A program made the translations under genes and the position numbers. The notes beneath the pieces were generated by a model that saw only the letters and a list, made by a program, of their open reading frames with translations, was not told where the DNA came from and ran no database searches. Of a DNA stretch of 37,758 bases, positions 8,003 through 15,209 are shown piece after piece (positions within the stretch are counted from its first letter, which is position 1; each line of letters begins with the position of its first letter). The DNA is from an uncultured Lachnospiraceae bacterium (lineage in GTDB: Bacteria > Bacillota > Clostridia > Lachnospirales > Lachnospiraceae), in assembly GCA_949840465.1 (NCBI GenBank), contig CATKXE010000024.1, forward strand, positions 1 to 37,758, given 5' to 3'.

Positions 8003-10495
8003 ATGATGATAAAAGAAGAATTGGGAAAAAAGCTGCTGTTTTTTGACGGCGGTATGGGCACACTTTTACAGGCAAAGGGCCTAAAGCCAGGGGAACTGCC
8101 CGAAACCTGGAATGCAGGCCATGCAGAGGAGGTCATCGGAATTCATCAGGCTTATATTGAGGCAGGAAGCGATATCATCCTGACCAATACCTTTGGAGCC
8201 AATGCCCTTAAGTTCCATGACAGCAGCCATCCTCTGAAAGAAATCGTATGCGCGGCAGTCCAAAATGTGAAAGAGGCGGTAAGGCGTTCCGGCGTAGGTC
8301 GTAAGGTCTACACGGCTTTGGACGTAGGCCCCACCGGAAAACTTTTAAAACCCATGGGAGATCTGGAATTTGAAGATGCGTATGAAGCATTCCGTCAGGT
8401 CATGGCCTATGGTGAAGAGGCAGGAGTCGACCTGATCCATATTGAAACCATGAGCGATACTTATGAACTGAAAGCAGCAGTGCTTGCGGCAAAGGAGAAC
8501 ACGAAACTGCCTGTATTTGCCACAGCCATTTTCGATGACCGGAAAAAACTGCTTACCGGCGCAGACGTACCTGCCGTCGTCAGCCTGCTGGAAGGATTGA
8601 GGGTGGATGCACTGGGGATCAACTGCGGCTTAGGGCCGGAACAGATGATTCCCGTTCTGGATGAGCTGCTGTCGTATGCGTCTGTCCCTGTGATCGTAAA
8701 GCCCAATGCCGGCCTTCCCAGGCAGCGGGGCAATGAGACCTTCTACGATGTACTGCCAGAGGATTTTGCAGGAACCATGAAACAGATCGTGGAGAAAGGG
8801 GCGGCGGTCATTGGCGGATGCTGTGGAACCACGCCGGATCATATCCGTTACATGGCGGATTATTGCCGCCATATTCCTCTGAAACCGATGGAGAAGAAAT
8901 CTTATACCATTGTCTCATCTTATGGACAAGCAGTGGTTTTCGGGGCAGATTCCAAGATCGTCGGGGAGCGCATCAACCCTACGGGAAAGAAGAAGTTCCG
9001 TCAGGCTTTAAAAGACCATGATCTGGATTATATCTTAAAAGAAGGGATTCTGCAGGAAGAGAACGGAGCCCATATCCTGGATGTAAATGTGGGGCTTCCG
9101 GATATTGACGAGAAAGCCATGATGGTGGAGGCGGTGGCCGGACTGCAGAGCGTGACCAGCCTGCCCCTCCAGATTGATACGGTAGACATTCATGCGATGG
9201 AAGCGGCGCTTCGTATTTACAATGGCAAAGCCATGGTAAACTCAGTCAGCGGAAAACAAGAATCTATGGATACGGTATTCCCTCTGATTGCAAGATATGG
9301 AGGAGTGGTGATCGGGCTTACTCTGGATGAGTCGGGGATCCCCAATACAGCGGACGGAAGGGTGAAGATCGCGGAAAAAATCATTCGGGAAGCGGAAAAG
9401 TACGGAATTGAGAAGAAGGATATTGTCATTGACGTGCTGGCTATGACGATCAGCTCAGAGCCACATGGCGCTTTGGTCGCTTTGGAAGCCATCCGCAGGG
9501 TGCGAAAGTATCTGGGCGTGCATACGATTCTGGGGGTATCGAATATATCATTTGGGCTTCCCTGCAGGCCGATCCTCAATTCGAATTTTTATACAATGGC
9601 CATGTACAATGGGCTGAGCGCAGGAATTGTAAATCCTTCCTCGGATGAAATGATGGAAGCATACCACGCGTACCATGCCCTTCTGGGGCTGGATGAGAAC
9701 TGCAGCGCCTATGTAGAGAAATATGCGTCGCACGGGCCACGCAATGCGGTGAGAAGCGCCTCCGGTCAGACAGGAAATGCTTCAGGCTCCGGCGGCAATG
9801 TGTCAGGTGTCGGCAGTGCAGGAAATGCAGCCGGATTCGGAAATTCTTCTGAAGGAATGAACCTGAAAACGGTGATCGAGAAGGGGCTTAAAGAGGAAGC
9901 CCATCATATTACAGAATCACTGGTTCAGGTGCAGGAACCATTGGAGATCATCAATACACATCTGATTCCTGCGCTGGATCATGTGGGAAAGGGATTTGAA
10001 AACGGTTCTGTATTCCTCCCACAGCTTTTGATGAGCGCGGAGGCTGCGAAGGCTGCATTTTCCGTGTTGAAAGAACGGATTGCCGACAGCGGGGAACAGG
10101 CGGAAAAGAAGGAGAAGGTGGTTCTTGCGACGGTGAAAGGGGATATCCATGATATCGGGAAAAATATCGTGAAGGTATTATTGGAAAACTACAGCTTTGA
10201 TGTGGTGGATCTTGGAAAAGATGTGCCGCCGGAGACGATTCTCAAGACTGTAAAGGAGCAGGATATCCGTCTGGTGGGACTGAGCGCTTTGATGACTACC
10301 ACGGTAGCCAGTATGGAGGAGACAATCCGGCTGCTGAAAAAGGAAGTACCGGAATGCAAAATCATGGTCGGAGGGGCAGTATTGAATCAGGAGTACGCAG
10401 ATATGATCGGGGCGGACTTCTATGGAAAAGACGCCATGCAGTCGGTTTATTATGCGCAGGGATTAGGAACGGAGAAGTCAAAGAACCCGCAGTAA
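8003..10495 (+). CDS. metH: Cobalamin-dependent methionine synthase, lacking the reactivation domain
   Basis: 830 residues. Domains in order: homocysteine S-methyltransferase (1-290) with zinc ligands C208, C273 and C274 (GGCCGTT); pterin-binding methyl-THF domain (about 320-580, VGERINPTGKK, LDVNVG); a Gly/Ser/Asn-rich linker (about 583-618); the cobalamin cap (about 620-700); and the B12-binding Rossmann domain with DIHDIG (D714, H716, G719). The usual E. coli enzyme is about 1,230 residues; the missing C-terminal part is encoded by the preceding gene. Two ATG codons in tandem (8003, 8006) could start translation. The last codons and stop fall inside a copy of the interspersed repeat, so the extreme C-terminus (SKNPQ) may not be ancestral. 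Confidence 0.94.
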   Translation: MMIKEELGKKLLFFDGGMGTLLQAKGLKPGELPETWNAGHAEEVIGIHQAYIEAGSDIILTNTFGANALKFHDSSHPLKEIVCAAVQNVKEAVRRSGVGRKVYTALDVGPTGKLLKPMGDLEFEDAYEAFRQVMAYGEEAGVDLIHIETMSDTYELKAAVLAAKENTKLPVFATAIFDDRKKLLTGADVPAVVSLLEGLRVDALGINCGLGPEQMIPVLDELLSYASVPVIVKPNAGLPRQRGNETFYDVLPEDFAGTMKQIVEKGAAVIGGCCGTTPDHIRYMADYCRHIPLKPMEKKSYTIVSSYGQAVVFGADSKIVGERINPTGKKKFRQALKDHDLDYILKEGILQEENGAHILDVNVGLPDIDEKAMMVEAVAGLQSVTSLPLQIDTVDIHAMEAALRIYNGKAMVNSVSGKQESMDTVFPLIARYGGVVIGLTLDESGIPNTADGRVKIAEKIIREAEKYGIEKKDIVIDVLAMTISSEPHGALVALEAIRRVRKYLGVHTILGVSNISFGLPCRPILNSNFYTMAMYNGLSAGIVNPSSDEMMEAYHAYHALLGLDENCSAYVEKYASHGPRNAVRSASGQTGNASGSGGNVSGVGSAGNAAGFGNSSEGMNLKTVIEKGLKEEAHHITESLVQVQEPLEIINTHLIPALDHVGKGFENGSVFLPQLLMSAEAAKAAFSVLKERIADSGEQAEKKEKVVLATVKGDIHDIGKNIVKVLLENYSFDVVDLGKDVPPETILKTVKEQDIRLVGLSALMTTTVASMEETIRLLKKEVPECKIMVGGAVLNQEYADMIGADFYGKDAMQSVYYAQGLGTEKSKNPQ

Positions 10496-10663
10496 GCTGA
10501 CGGGGCGTCCAATTTCCAGCGCGGCAAGCTGCGGGGAGTTTGGCCTGCACCCTCTTTCGGTCGTTGCTAAAACAAGCGCCGCTGGCGCTTGGCAACTCTT
10601 GCGGCAGTCGTCAAAAGGACATACAAAAACAGGTCCGCCTGGCGCGTTGCTTCGCGGGAATAA
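10477..10663 (-). repeat. Interspersed repeat copy R3 (near full length, 187 bp)
   Basis: On the minus strand it begins TTATTCCCGCGAAGCAACGC, passes GGACCTGTTTTTGTATGTCC, a GTTGCCAAGCGCC / GGCGCTTG hairpin followed by TTTTAGCAACGACCGAAA, and ends CCCCGTCAGCTTACTGCGGG then TTCTTTGAC. This 3' end overlaps the last codons of metH (10477-10495). Confidence 0.8.
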
Positions 10664-10797
10664 GCCGGCCACAGTTTGCCTTCAGCCAGGCCGTGAATTG
10701 TGGTCAAAGCGGTATTCTGTGTGCTTTACAAACAAGAAGCGCTGTGATATGATTAGAAACGGTCACAAACAGTGGGACGATAGGAGGATGAATCAAA
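10496..10797. other. Intergenic region between metH and alaS
   Basis: About 300 bases. The first 168 are repeat R3; the remainder carries the alaS promoter (10725-10753) and ribosome binding site AGGAGG at 10782-10787. I looked for a T-box leader and saw no T-box consensus or specifier-type structure. Confidence 0.7.
10725..10753 (+). promoter_or_regulatory. Promoter of alaS
   Basis: TTTACA (10725-10730), a 17-base spacer and TATGAT (10748-10753), with TG one base upstream of the -10 box (extended -10). Predicted start near 10760, giving a short leader of about 38 bases. Confidence 0.75.
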
Positions 10798-13437
10798 ATG
10801 CACCAGTATGGAGTGAACCAGTTAAGGAAAATGTTTTTGGAATTTTTTGAAAGTAAAGGGCATCTTGCGATGAAGAGTTTTTCGTTGGTGCCCCATAATG
10901 ATAAGAGCCTGCTGCTTATTAATTCCGGGATGGCGCCGTTAAAGCCGTATTTTACAGGACAGGAGATTCCGCCCAGAAGGCGTGTGACGACCTGTCAGAA
11001 GTGCATCCGTACAGGCGATATTGAAAATGTAGGAAAGACGGCCCGCCACGGCACGTTTTTTGAGATGCTGGGGAATTTTTCTTTTGGAGATTATTTTAAA
11101 AGTGAAGCCATTGAATGGTCCTGGGAGTTTTTGACCAGGGTGGTCGGGCTTGACCCGGACAGGCTGTATCCGTCCGTCTATGAAGACGATGACGAGGCAT
11201 TTGAGATCTGGAATAAAAAGATGGGGATTCCTAAAGAGCGGATCTACCGCTTTGGGAAAGAGGACAATTTCTGGGAACACGGCTCCGGACCCTGCGGCCC
11301 TTGTTCTGAGATTTATTATGACCGCGGCGAAAAGTACGGCTGTGGAAAACCGGACTGCACTGTGGGCTGTGAATGCGACCGCTATATGGAGATATGGAAC
11401 AATGTATTTACCCAGTTTGACAATGACGGCAACGGGAATTATTCTGAGCTGGAACAGAAAAATATTGATACCGGCATGGGCCTGGAACGTCTGGCGTCGG
11501 TCGTTCAGGATGTGGACTCCATCTTTGACGTGGATACCATCAAGGCATTGCGGGACCATGTATGCCGTCTTGCAGGCAAAGAATATGGTTCGGAATATCA
11601 GGATGATGTGTCCATCCGTGTAATTACAGATCATGTGCGTTCCGTGACATTTATGATCTCGGACGGCATTATGCCTTCCAATGAAGGAAGGGGATATGTC
11701 CTGCGTCGTCTGCTGCGCCGCGCCTGCCGTCACGGAAGGCTTTTGGGGATTGGCGGAAGTTTTCTTCCGCAGCTGGCAGAGACGGTCATTGCCGGTTCTA
11801 AGGACGGATATCCGGAGTTAGAGGAAAAGAAGGCATTTATTCTGAAAGTGACTGCAAAAGAGGAAGAACAGTTCAATAAAACCATTGACCAGGGATTGGG
11901 CATCTTGTCCGATCTGATCGTTCAGATGGAGAAAATGGGAGAGAAGACGCTGTCCGGAGATTCGGCATTCAAGCTCTATGATACTTACGGGTTCCCGCTG
12001 GATCTGACCATGGAAATTCTCGAAGAGAAGGGGATGGATGTGGATGAGGAAGGATTTAAGGCGGCCATGGAGGTACAGAGAAAGACGGCCAGGGATGCCC
12101 GGGAGGTTACCAATTATATGGGGGCAGACGTGACGGTCTATGAGTCCATTGACCCCGGTATCACCAGTACATTTGTAGGATATGAGAATCTGAGCTATGA
12201 ATCCAGGATTACGGTTCTGACCTCTGAGACAGAGCTTGTGGAGGCGCTTTCGGACGGGGAAACAGGAACGGTTTTTGTGGGGGAAACCCCGTTTTATGCC
12301 ACCAGCGGCGGGCAGGAGGCTGACACCGGAATCATCCGCACGGGAGACGGTGAATTTAAGGTAGAGGATACGGTGAAGCTGTTGGGCGGCAAGATCGGCC
12401 ATGTAGGCCGGGTAGTAAAAGGCATGCTGAAAGTAGGAGATCCGGTTTCACTGGAGGTGGATGTACAGAAACGTGCCTTGTCCGCGAGAAACCACAGTGC
12501 CACCCATCTGCTGCAGAAGGCTTTGCGCACCGTACTTGGAACGCATGTGGAGCAGGCCGGTTCCAGTGTAAATGAAGACCGTCTGCGATTTGACTTTACC
12601 CATTTTTCGGCACTTACCCCGGAAGAGTTGGAGAAGGTGGAACATCTGGTCAATGAAAGCATTGCGAAGGCATTGACTGTGGATATTAAAAACATGCCCA
12701 TCGAGGAAGCGAGGAAGACGGGGGCTCAGGCGTTGTTTGGAGAGAAGTACGGCGATATTGTGCGTGTCGTCAATATGGGGGATTATTCCATTGAATTCTG
12801 CGGCGGCACCCATGTCAGGAATACTTCTGAGATCATGGCCATGAAGATCCTGTCCGAAACAGGCGTGGCAGCCGGTGTGCGCCGTATAGAGGCGCTGACC
12901 TCCAAGGGGCTTTTGAAGTATTATGACACATTGGAGAAGAATGTATATGATGCGGCCAGAATGCTGAAGGCCACACCCGATAATCTGGGAGATAAGATCA
13001 CCCACATGATGGCGGAAAATAAGGCATTGCGCGCAGAAGTGGAAAGCTTAAAGAGCAAAATGGCGCAGGAGGCGGCCGGAGATATCCTGGATCAGGTAAA
13101 AGAGGTGTCCGGCGTAAAGCTCCTTGCCGCAGAACTGGACGGGATGGATATGAACGGCCTGCGCGATCTGGGCGACCAGTTTAAGGAGAAGCTTGGGGAC
13201 GGGGTCGTTGTGCTGGCATCTGCGAATAACGGAAAGGTCAGCCTGATGGTAACCGCCACAGAAGGGGCAATGAAGAAAGGCGCCCATGCCGGCAATATGG
13301 TAAAAGCGATTGCGGGCTGTGTGGGCGGCGGCGGCGGCGGCCGGCCGAATATGGCCCAGGCAGGCGGTAAGAATCCGGCAGGTATAGCAGACGCCTTAAA
13401 GAAGGCAGAAGAGGTGCTGGGGACGCAGATTGCGTGA
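10798..13437 (+). CDS. alaS: Alanyl-tRNA synthetase
   Basis: An 879-residue class II synthetase that charges tRNA-Ala and clears Ser-tRNA-Ala. The catalytic domain shows RVTTCQKCIRTGDIENVG, GTFFEMLGNFSFGDYFK and GSGPCGPCSEI. The editing domain has HSATH (H566, H570) and CGGTH (C668, H672), the four zinc ligands. The C-terminal C-Ala region ends with the glycine-rich CVGGGGGGRPNMAQAGG. Full normal length. The ATG at 10798 is 10 bases after AGGAGG; an ATG at 10788 is in another frame and opens only a 20-codon ORF. It has its own promoter and is monocistronic. Confidence 0.98.
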   Translation: MHQYGVNQLRKMFLEFFESKGHLAMKSFSLVPHNDKSLLLINSGMAPLKPYFTGQEIPPRRRVTTCQKCIRTGDIENVGKTARHGTFFEMLGNFSFGDYFKSEAIEWSWEFLTRVVGLDPDRLYPSVYEDDDEAFEIWNKKMGIPKERIYRFGKEDNFWEHGSGPCGPCSEIYYDRGEKYGCGKPDCTVGCECDRYMEIWNNVFTQFDNDGNGNYSELEQKNIDTGMGLERLASVVQDVDSIFDVDTIKALRDHVCRLAGKEYGSEYQDDVSIRVITDHVRSVTFMISDGIMPSNEGRGYVLRRLLRRACRHGRLLGIGGSFLPQLAETVIAGSKDGYPELEEKKAFILKVTAKEEEQFNKTIDQGLGILSDLIVQMEKMGEKTLSGDSAFKLYDTYGFPLDLTMEILEEKGMDVDEEGFKAAMEVQRKTARDAREVTNYMGADVTVYESIDPGITSTFVGYENLSYESRITVLTSETELVEALSDGETGTVFVGETPFYATSGGQEADTGIIRTGDGEFKVEDTVKLLGGKIGHVGRVVKGMLKVGDPVSLEVDVQKRALSARNHSATHLLQKALRTVLGTHVEQAGSSVNEDRLRFDFTHFSALTPEELEKVEHLVNESIAKALTVDIKNMPIEEARKTGAQALFGEKYGDIVRVVNMGDYSIEFCGGTHVRNTSEIMAMKILSETGVAAGVRRIEALTSKGLLKYYDTLEKNVYDAARMLKATPDNLGDKITHMMAENKALRAEVESLKSKMAQEAAGDILDQVKEVSGVKLLAAELDGMDMNGLRDLGDQFKEKLGDGVVVLASANNGKVSLMVTATEGAMKKGAHAGNMVKAIAGCVGGGGGGRPNMAQAGGKNPAGIADALKKAEEVLGTQIA

Positions 13438-13444
13438 TAGAGAA

Positions 13445-13524
13445 AGGGCTGTCTGGAAGCAGTTGTATACTCGCAGATGACAACAATGTATCGTGTGAGT
13501 ATACGGTTGTTTCACGACAGCCCT
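13445..13524 (+). repeat. Long hairpin downstream of alaS
   Basis: AGGGCTGTC (13445-13453) pairs with GACAGCCCT (13516-13524), and GTATACTC inside pairs with GAGTATAC. It begins seven bases after the alaS stop but lacks a T-run, so it may stabilise the mRNA 3' end rather than terminate alone. Confidence 0.6.
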
Positions 13525-13541
13525 GTGATATTGACAGAAAA

Positions 13542-13572
13542 AATAGAGTATTGTCTGATACAATACTCTATT
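13542..13572 (-). terminator. Terminator of rpsU
   Basis: AATAGAGTATTGT (13542-13554) and ACAATACTCTATT (13560-13572) form a perfect 13-bp stem with a 5-base loop. On the minus strand it follows the rpsU stop by 12 bases and is trailed by a T-run. Confidence 0.85.
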
Positions 13573-13584
13573 ATTCTGCACCTA

Positions 13585-13761
13585 TTAATTATATTTCCGT
13601 TTTCTAGCAGCCTCGGACTTCTTTTTACGTCTTACGCTTGGCTTCTCATAATGCTCTCTCTTACGGATCTCCTGCTGAATGCCAGCTTTGGCACAATTTC
13701 TTTTGAATCTGCGCAAAGCACTATCCAACGTCTCGTTTTCTTTCACGATTACATTTGACAT
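13585..13761 (-). CDS. rpsU: Small ribosomal subunit protein bS21
   Basis: A 58-residue basic protein, [13 protein letters not shown] then [13 protein letters not shown] and [22 protein letters not shown], a textbook S21 sequence of normal length. The ATG at 13761 is chosen because family homology starts there; an upstream in-frame extension (to 13830) matches nothing. A purine-rich stretch precedes it. It has its own promoter and terminator, convergent with alaS. Confidence 0.97.
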   Translation of the reverse strand: MSNVIVKENETLDSALRRFKRNCAKAGIQQEIRKREHYEKPSVRRKKKSEAARKRKYN

Positions 13762-13836
13762 AGACTCACACCTAACCTCCCCTCCAGCCTTGTATTGTGC
13801 ATCATACGACTGTTCGGGTATTTTTAGCACTATAAA

Positions 13837-13864
13837 AGATTATAACATATTTTTCGATTCAGTC
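13837..13864 (-). promoter_or_regulatory. Promoter of rpsU
   Basis: On the minus strand TTGACT (13859-13864), a 16-base spacer and TATAAT (13837-13842). Leader of about 70 bases to the S21 start codon. Confidence 0.75.
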
Positions 13865-13909
13865 AACTATTTATTCACAAAAATTTTATAAAAATCCTGA
13901 AAATCCGTT

Positions 13910-14173
13910 TTATTTTTTTACATCGCTGTCGTCGAGCAGTTCATCAGTAGTAGTATTCAGGATTTGTGCAAACGCTTTTAACTCAATGTCTGTCACAAAG
14001 CGCTTGCCACATTCTATGCGCTGGATTGCATTTTTATCTAAATCTAATCCCTGTAACTGCAATTTATCTGCAAATGCACGCTGTGACACTTTTGGAATCA
14101 TCTGTTTTCGTAAAAAATGAAGTTTAGGACCACAAAGATTATTGTTTCCTTCTGATGATTTGTTTTTATACAT
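13910..14173 (-). CDS. Small Xre-family helix-turn-helix regulator
   Basis: An 87-residue protein with an Xre/Cro-type HTH: LHFLRKQMIPKVSQRAFADKL, then a turn, NAIQRIECGKRFVTDIELKAFAQIL, which is the common ending of this domain. No other domain is present. The upstream GAGGGG on the minus strand serves as ribosome binding site. Two near-identical 17-bp palindromes lie 50 and 103 bases upstream and are likely its own operators. No toxin, phage or conjugation gene is adjacent, so its target is unknown. Regulator of autoregulated type is a sound inference; anything more is not supported. Confidence 0.8.
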   Translation of the reverse strand: MYKNKSSEGNNNLCGPKLHFLRKQMIPKVSQRAFADKLQLQGLDLDKNAIQRIECGKRFVTDIELKAFAQILNTTTDELLDDSDVKK

Positions 14174-14222
14174 AATACCAGCCCCTCAATATAAATTTTA
14201 AGACAAGATTTTTTAAAAAATT

Positions 14223-14239
14223 GACATTTAGTAATTGTC
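14223..14239. promoter_or_regulatory. Candidate Xre operator O1
   Basis: GACATTTA-G-TAATTGTC, a 17-bp palindrome with one mismatch, nested in TTGACA...TGTCAA. Matches the second site 53 bases away. Confidence 0.6.
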
Positions 14240-14275
14240 AATATACGTATTTTATTATGAAATGCAGAAATTATC

Positions 14276-14292
14276 GACATTTACTAAATGTC
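14276..14292. promoter_or_regulatory. Candidate Xre operator O2
   Basis: GACATTTA-C-TAAATGTC, a perfect 17-bp palindrome. Centre-to-centre spacing to O1 is 53 bp, about five helical turns, so dimers would bind the same DNA face. Confidence 0.65.
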
Positions 14293-14330
14293 AAAGTGAA
14301 ATAAACATGAATCGGCCAGATGATCGTGCT

Positions 14331-14433
14331 TCATTCCCGCGAAGCAACGAGCCAGGTGGACATGTTTTTGTATGTCCATTTGGCGACTGCCGCGAGGGTC
14401 AGATACCCCGCAGCTTGCTGCGGGGTATCTGAC
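14331..14433 (+). repeat. Interspersed repeat copy R4 (internally deleted)
   Basis: Begins TCATTCCCGCGAAGCAACGA, has GGACATGTTTTTGTATGTCC and GGCGACTGCCGCGAG, then jumps straight to the terminal hairpin at 14398-14433, skipping the middle of the element. Confidence 0.8.
14398..14433. terminator. Perfect 17-bp GC-rich hairpin at the end of repeat R4
   Basis: GTCAGATACCCCGCAGC (14398-14414) and GCTGCGGGGTATCTGAC (14417-14433) with a TT loop. Very stable, but the following sequence (TAAAATACGG) has no T-run, so intrinsic termination is uncertain. Confidence 0.5.
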
Positions 14434-14500
14434 TAAAATACGGAACTTATGGGCAGCTCAAGGTAGATTGCGGAGATATTTATACAAATAGACTTTATGC

Positions 14501-14529
14501 TTTACACGTTACTTTGCTGTTGGTATAAT
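14501..14529 (+). promoter_or_regulatory. Promoter of the rhomboid gene
   Basis: TTTACA (14501-14506), 17-base spacer, TATAAT (14524-14529). Predicted start near 14536. Confidence 0.8.
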
Positions 14530-14577
14530 ACAAGTGTTGTATCAACAGCATTTTACATGGAAGGGCTTGGGGGAATC

Positions 14578-15159
14578 ATGAAGAAAAAACTAAAAATATC
14601 CTTTAATTCTCCGGTGGTATTGGGATTTGTTGCAGCGAGCTTTCTTGCAATGGTTATCAATTACCTGACAGACGGGAAGAGTAATCAATTCTTATTTATG
14701 ACCTATCATTCGCCATTACAGTCTCCGCTTACTTATTTACGGTTTTTTACACATGTATTAGGCCATGCCGGATGGGAACATTTTATTGGAAATATGATGT
14801 ACTTGTTGTTGTTAGGACCACTGCTGGAAGAGAAGTATGGTTCATTAAAAGTTTTGGAGATTATTGCCGTGACAGGTCTGGTAACAGGCATATTTAATTA
14901 CATTTTTTTCTGGAAAATTGCATTGTGCGGAGCCAGCGGAGTTGTATTCGCCTTTATCCTGCTATCTTCCCTGACAAGCTTCAAGGAAGGAGAGATTCCA
15001 GTCACTTTTATCCTGGTTGCAGTCATTTTTCTGGGGCAGCAGGTGTATGAAGGGATTTTTGTCAGGGATCATGTATCCAATATGGCTCATATACTTGGAG
15101 GTATTGTGGGAGCGGCATATGGATTTGTCTTTGCGAAGGGGAAAAGTGATGATTTGTGA
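14578..15159 (+). CDS. Rhomboid family intramembrane serine protease
   Basis: A 193-residue protein with about six hydrophobic segments. It shows the rhomboid marks in order: HAGWEHFIGNMMYL (HxxxN segment of TM2), the catalytic serine in GASGVVFAF (GxSG, TM4) and the catalytic histidine in MAHILGGIVGAAYG (TM6). It therefore should cleave membrane proteins within the bilayer; the substrate is unknown. The ATG at 14578 follows GGGGG; an in-frame ATG at 14557 is an alternative but sits close to the predicted transcription start. The radical SAM gene begins 50 bases later, with no terminator seen, so read-through into it is likely. Confidence 0.9.
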   Translation: MKKKLKISFNSPVVLGFVAASFLAMVINYLTDGKSNQFLFMTYHSPLQSPLTYLRFFTHVLGHAGWEHFIGNMMYLLLLGPLLEEKYGSLKVLEIIAVTGLVTGIFNYIFFWKIALCGASGVVFAFILLSSLTSFKEGEIPVTFILVAVIFLGQQVYEGIFVRDHVSNMAHILGGIVGAAYGFVFAKGKSDDL

Positions 15160-15209
15160 CCATTTTTCTAAAATAATTTCAAATTTATTCAAAACCTGAA
15201 AGGAAACTT

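Larger units (their letters stand above)
14174..14577. other. Intergenic region between the Xre gene and the rhomboid gene
   Basis: About 400 bases with the two Xre operators, repeat R4 with its hairpin, and the rhomboid promoter at 14501-14529. No credible ORF was seen. Confidence 0.7.

Noticed and set aside
10664..10797. alaS leader considered as a T-box
   Set aside because: Promoter is only about 38 bases from the ribosome binding site region, leaving no room for a T-box, and the consensus is absent.
10540..10850. Plus-strand ORFs of 70-83 codons upstream of alaS
   Set aside because: They run through repeat R3 and the alaS promoter and have no family likeness.
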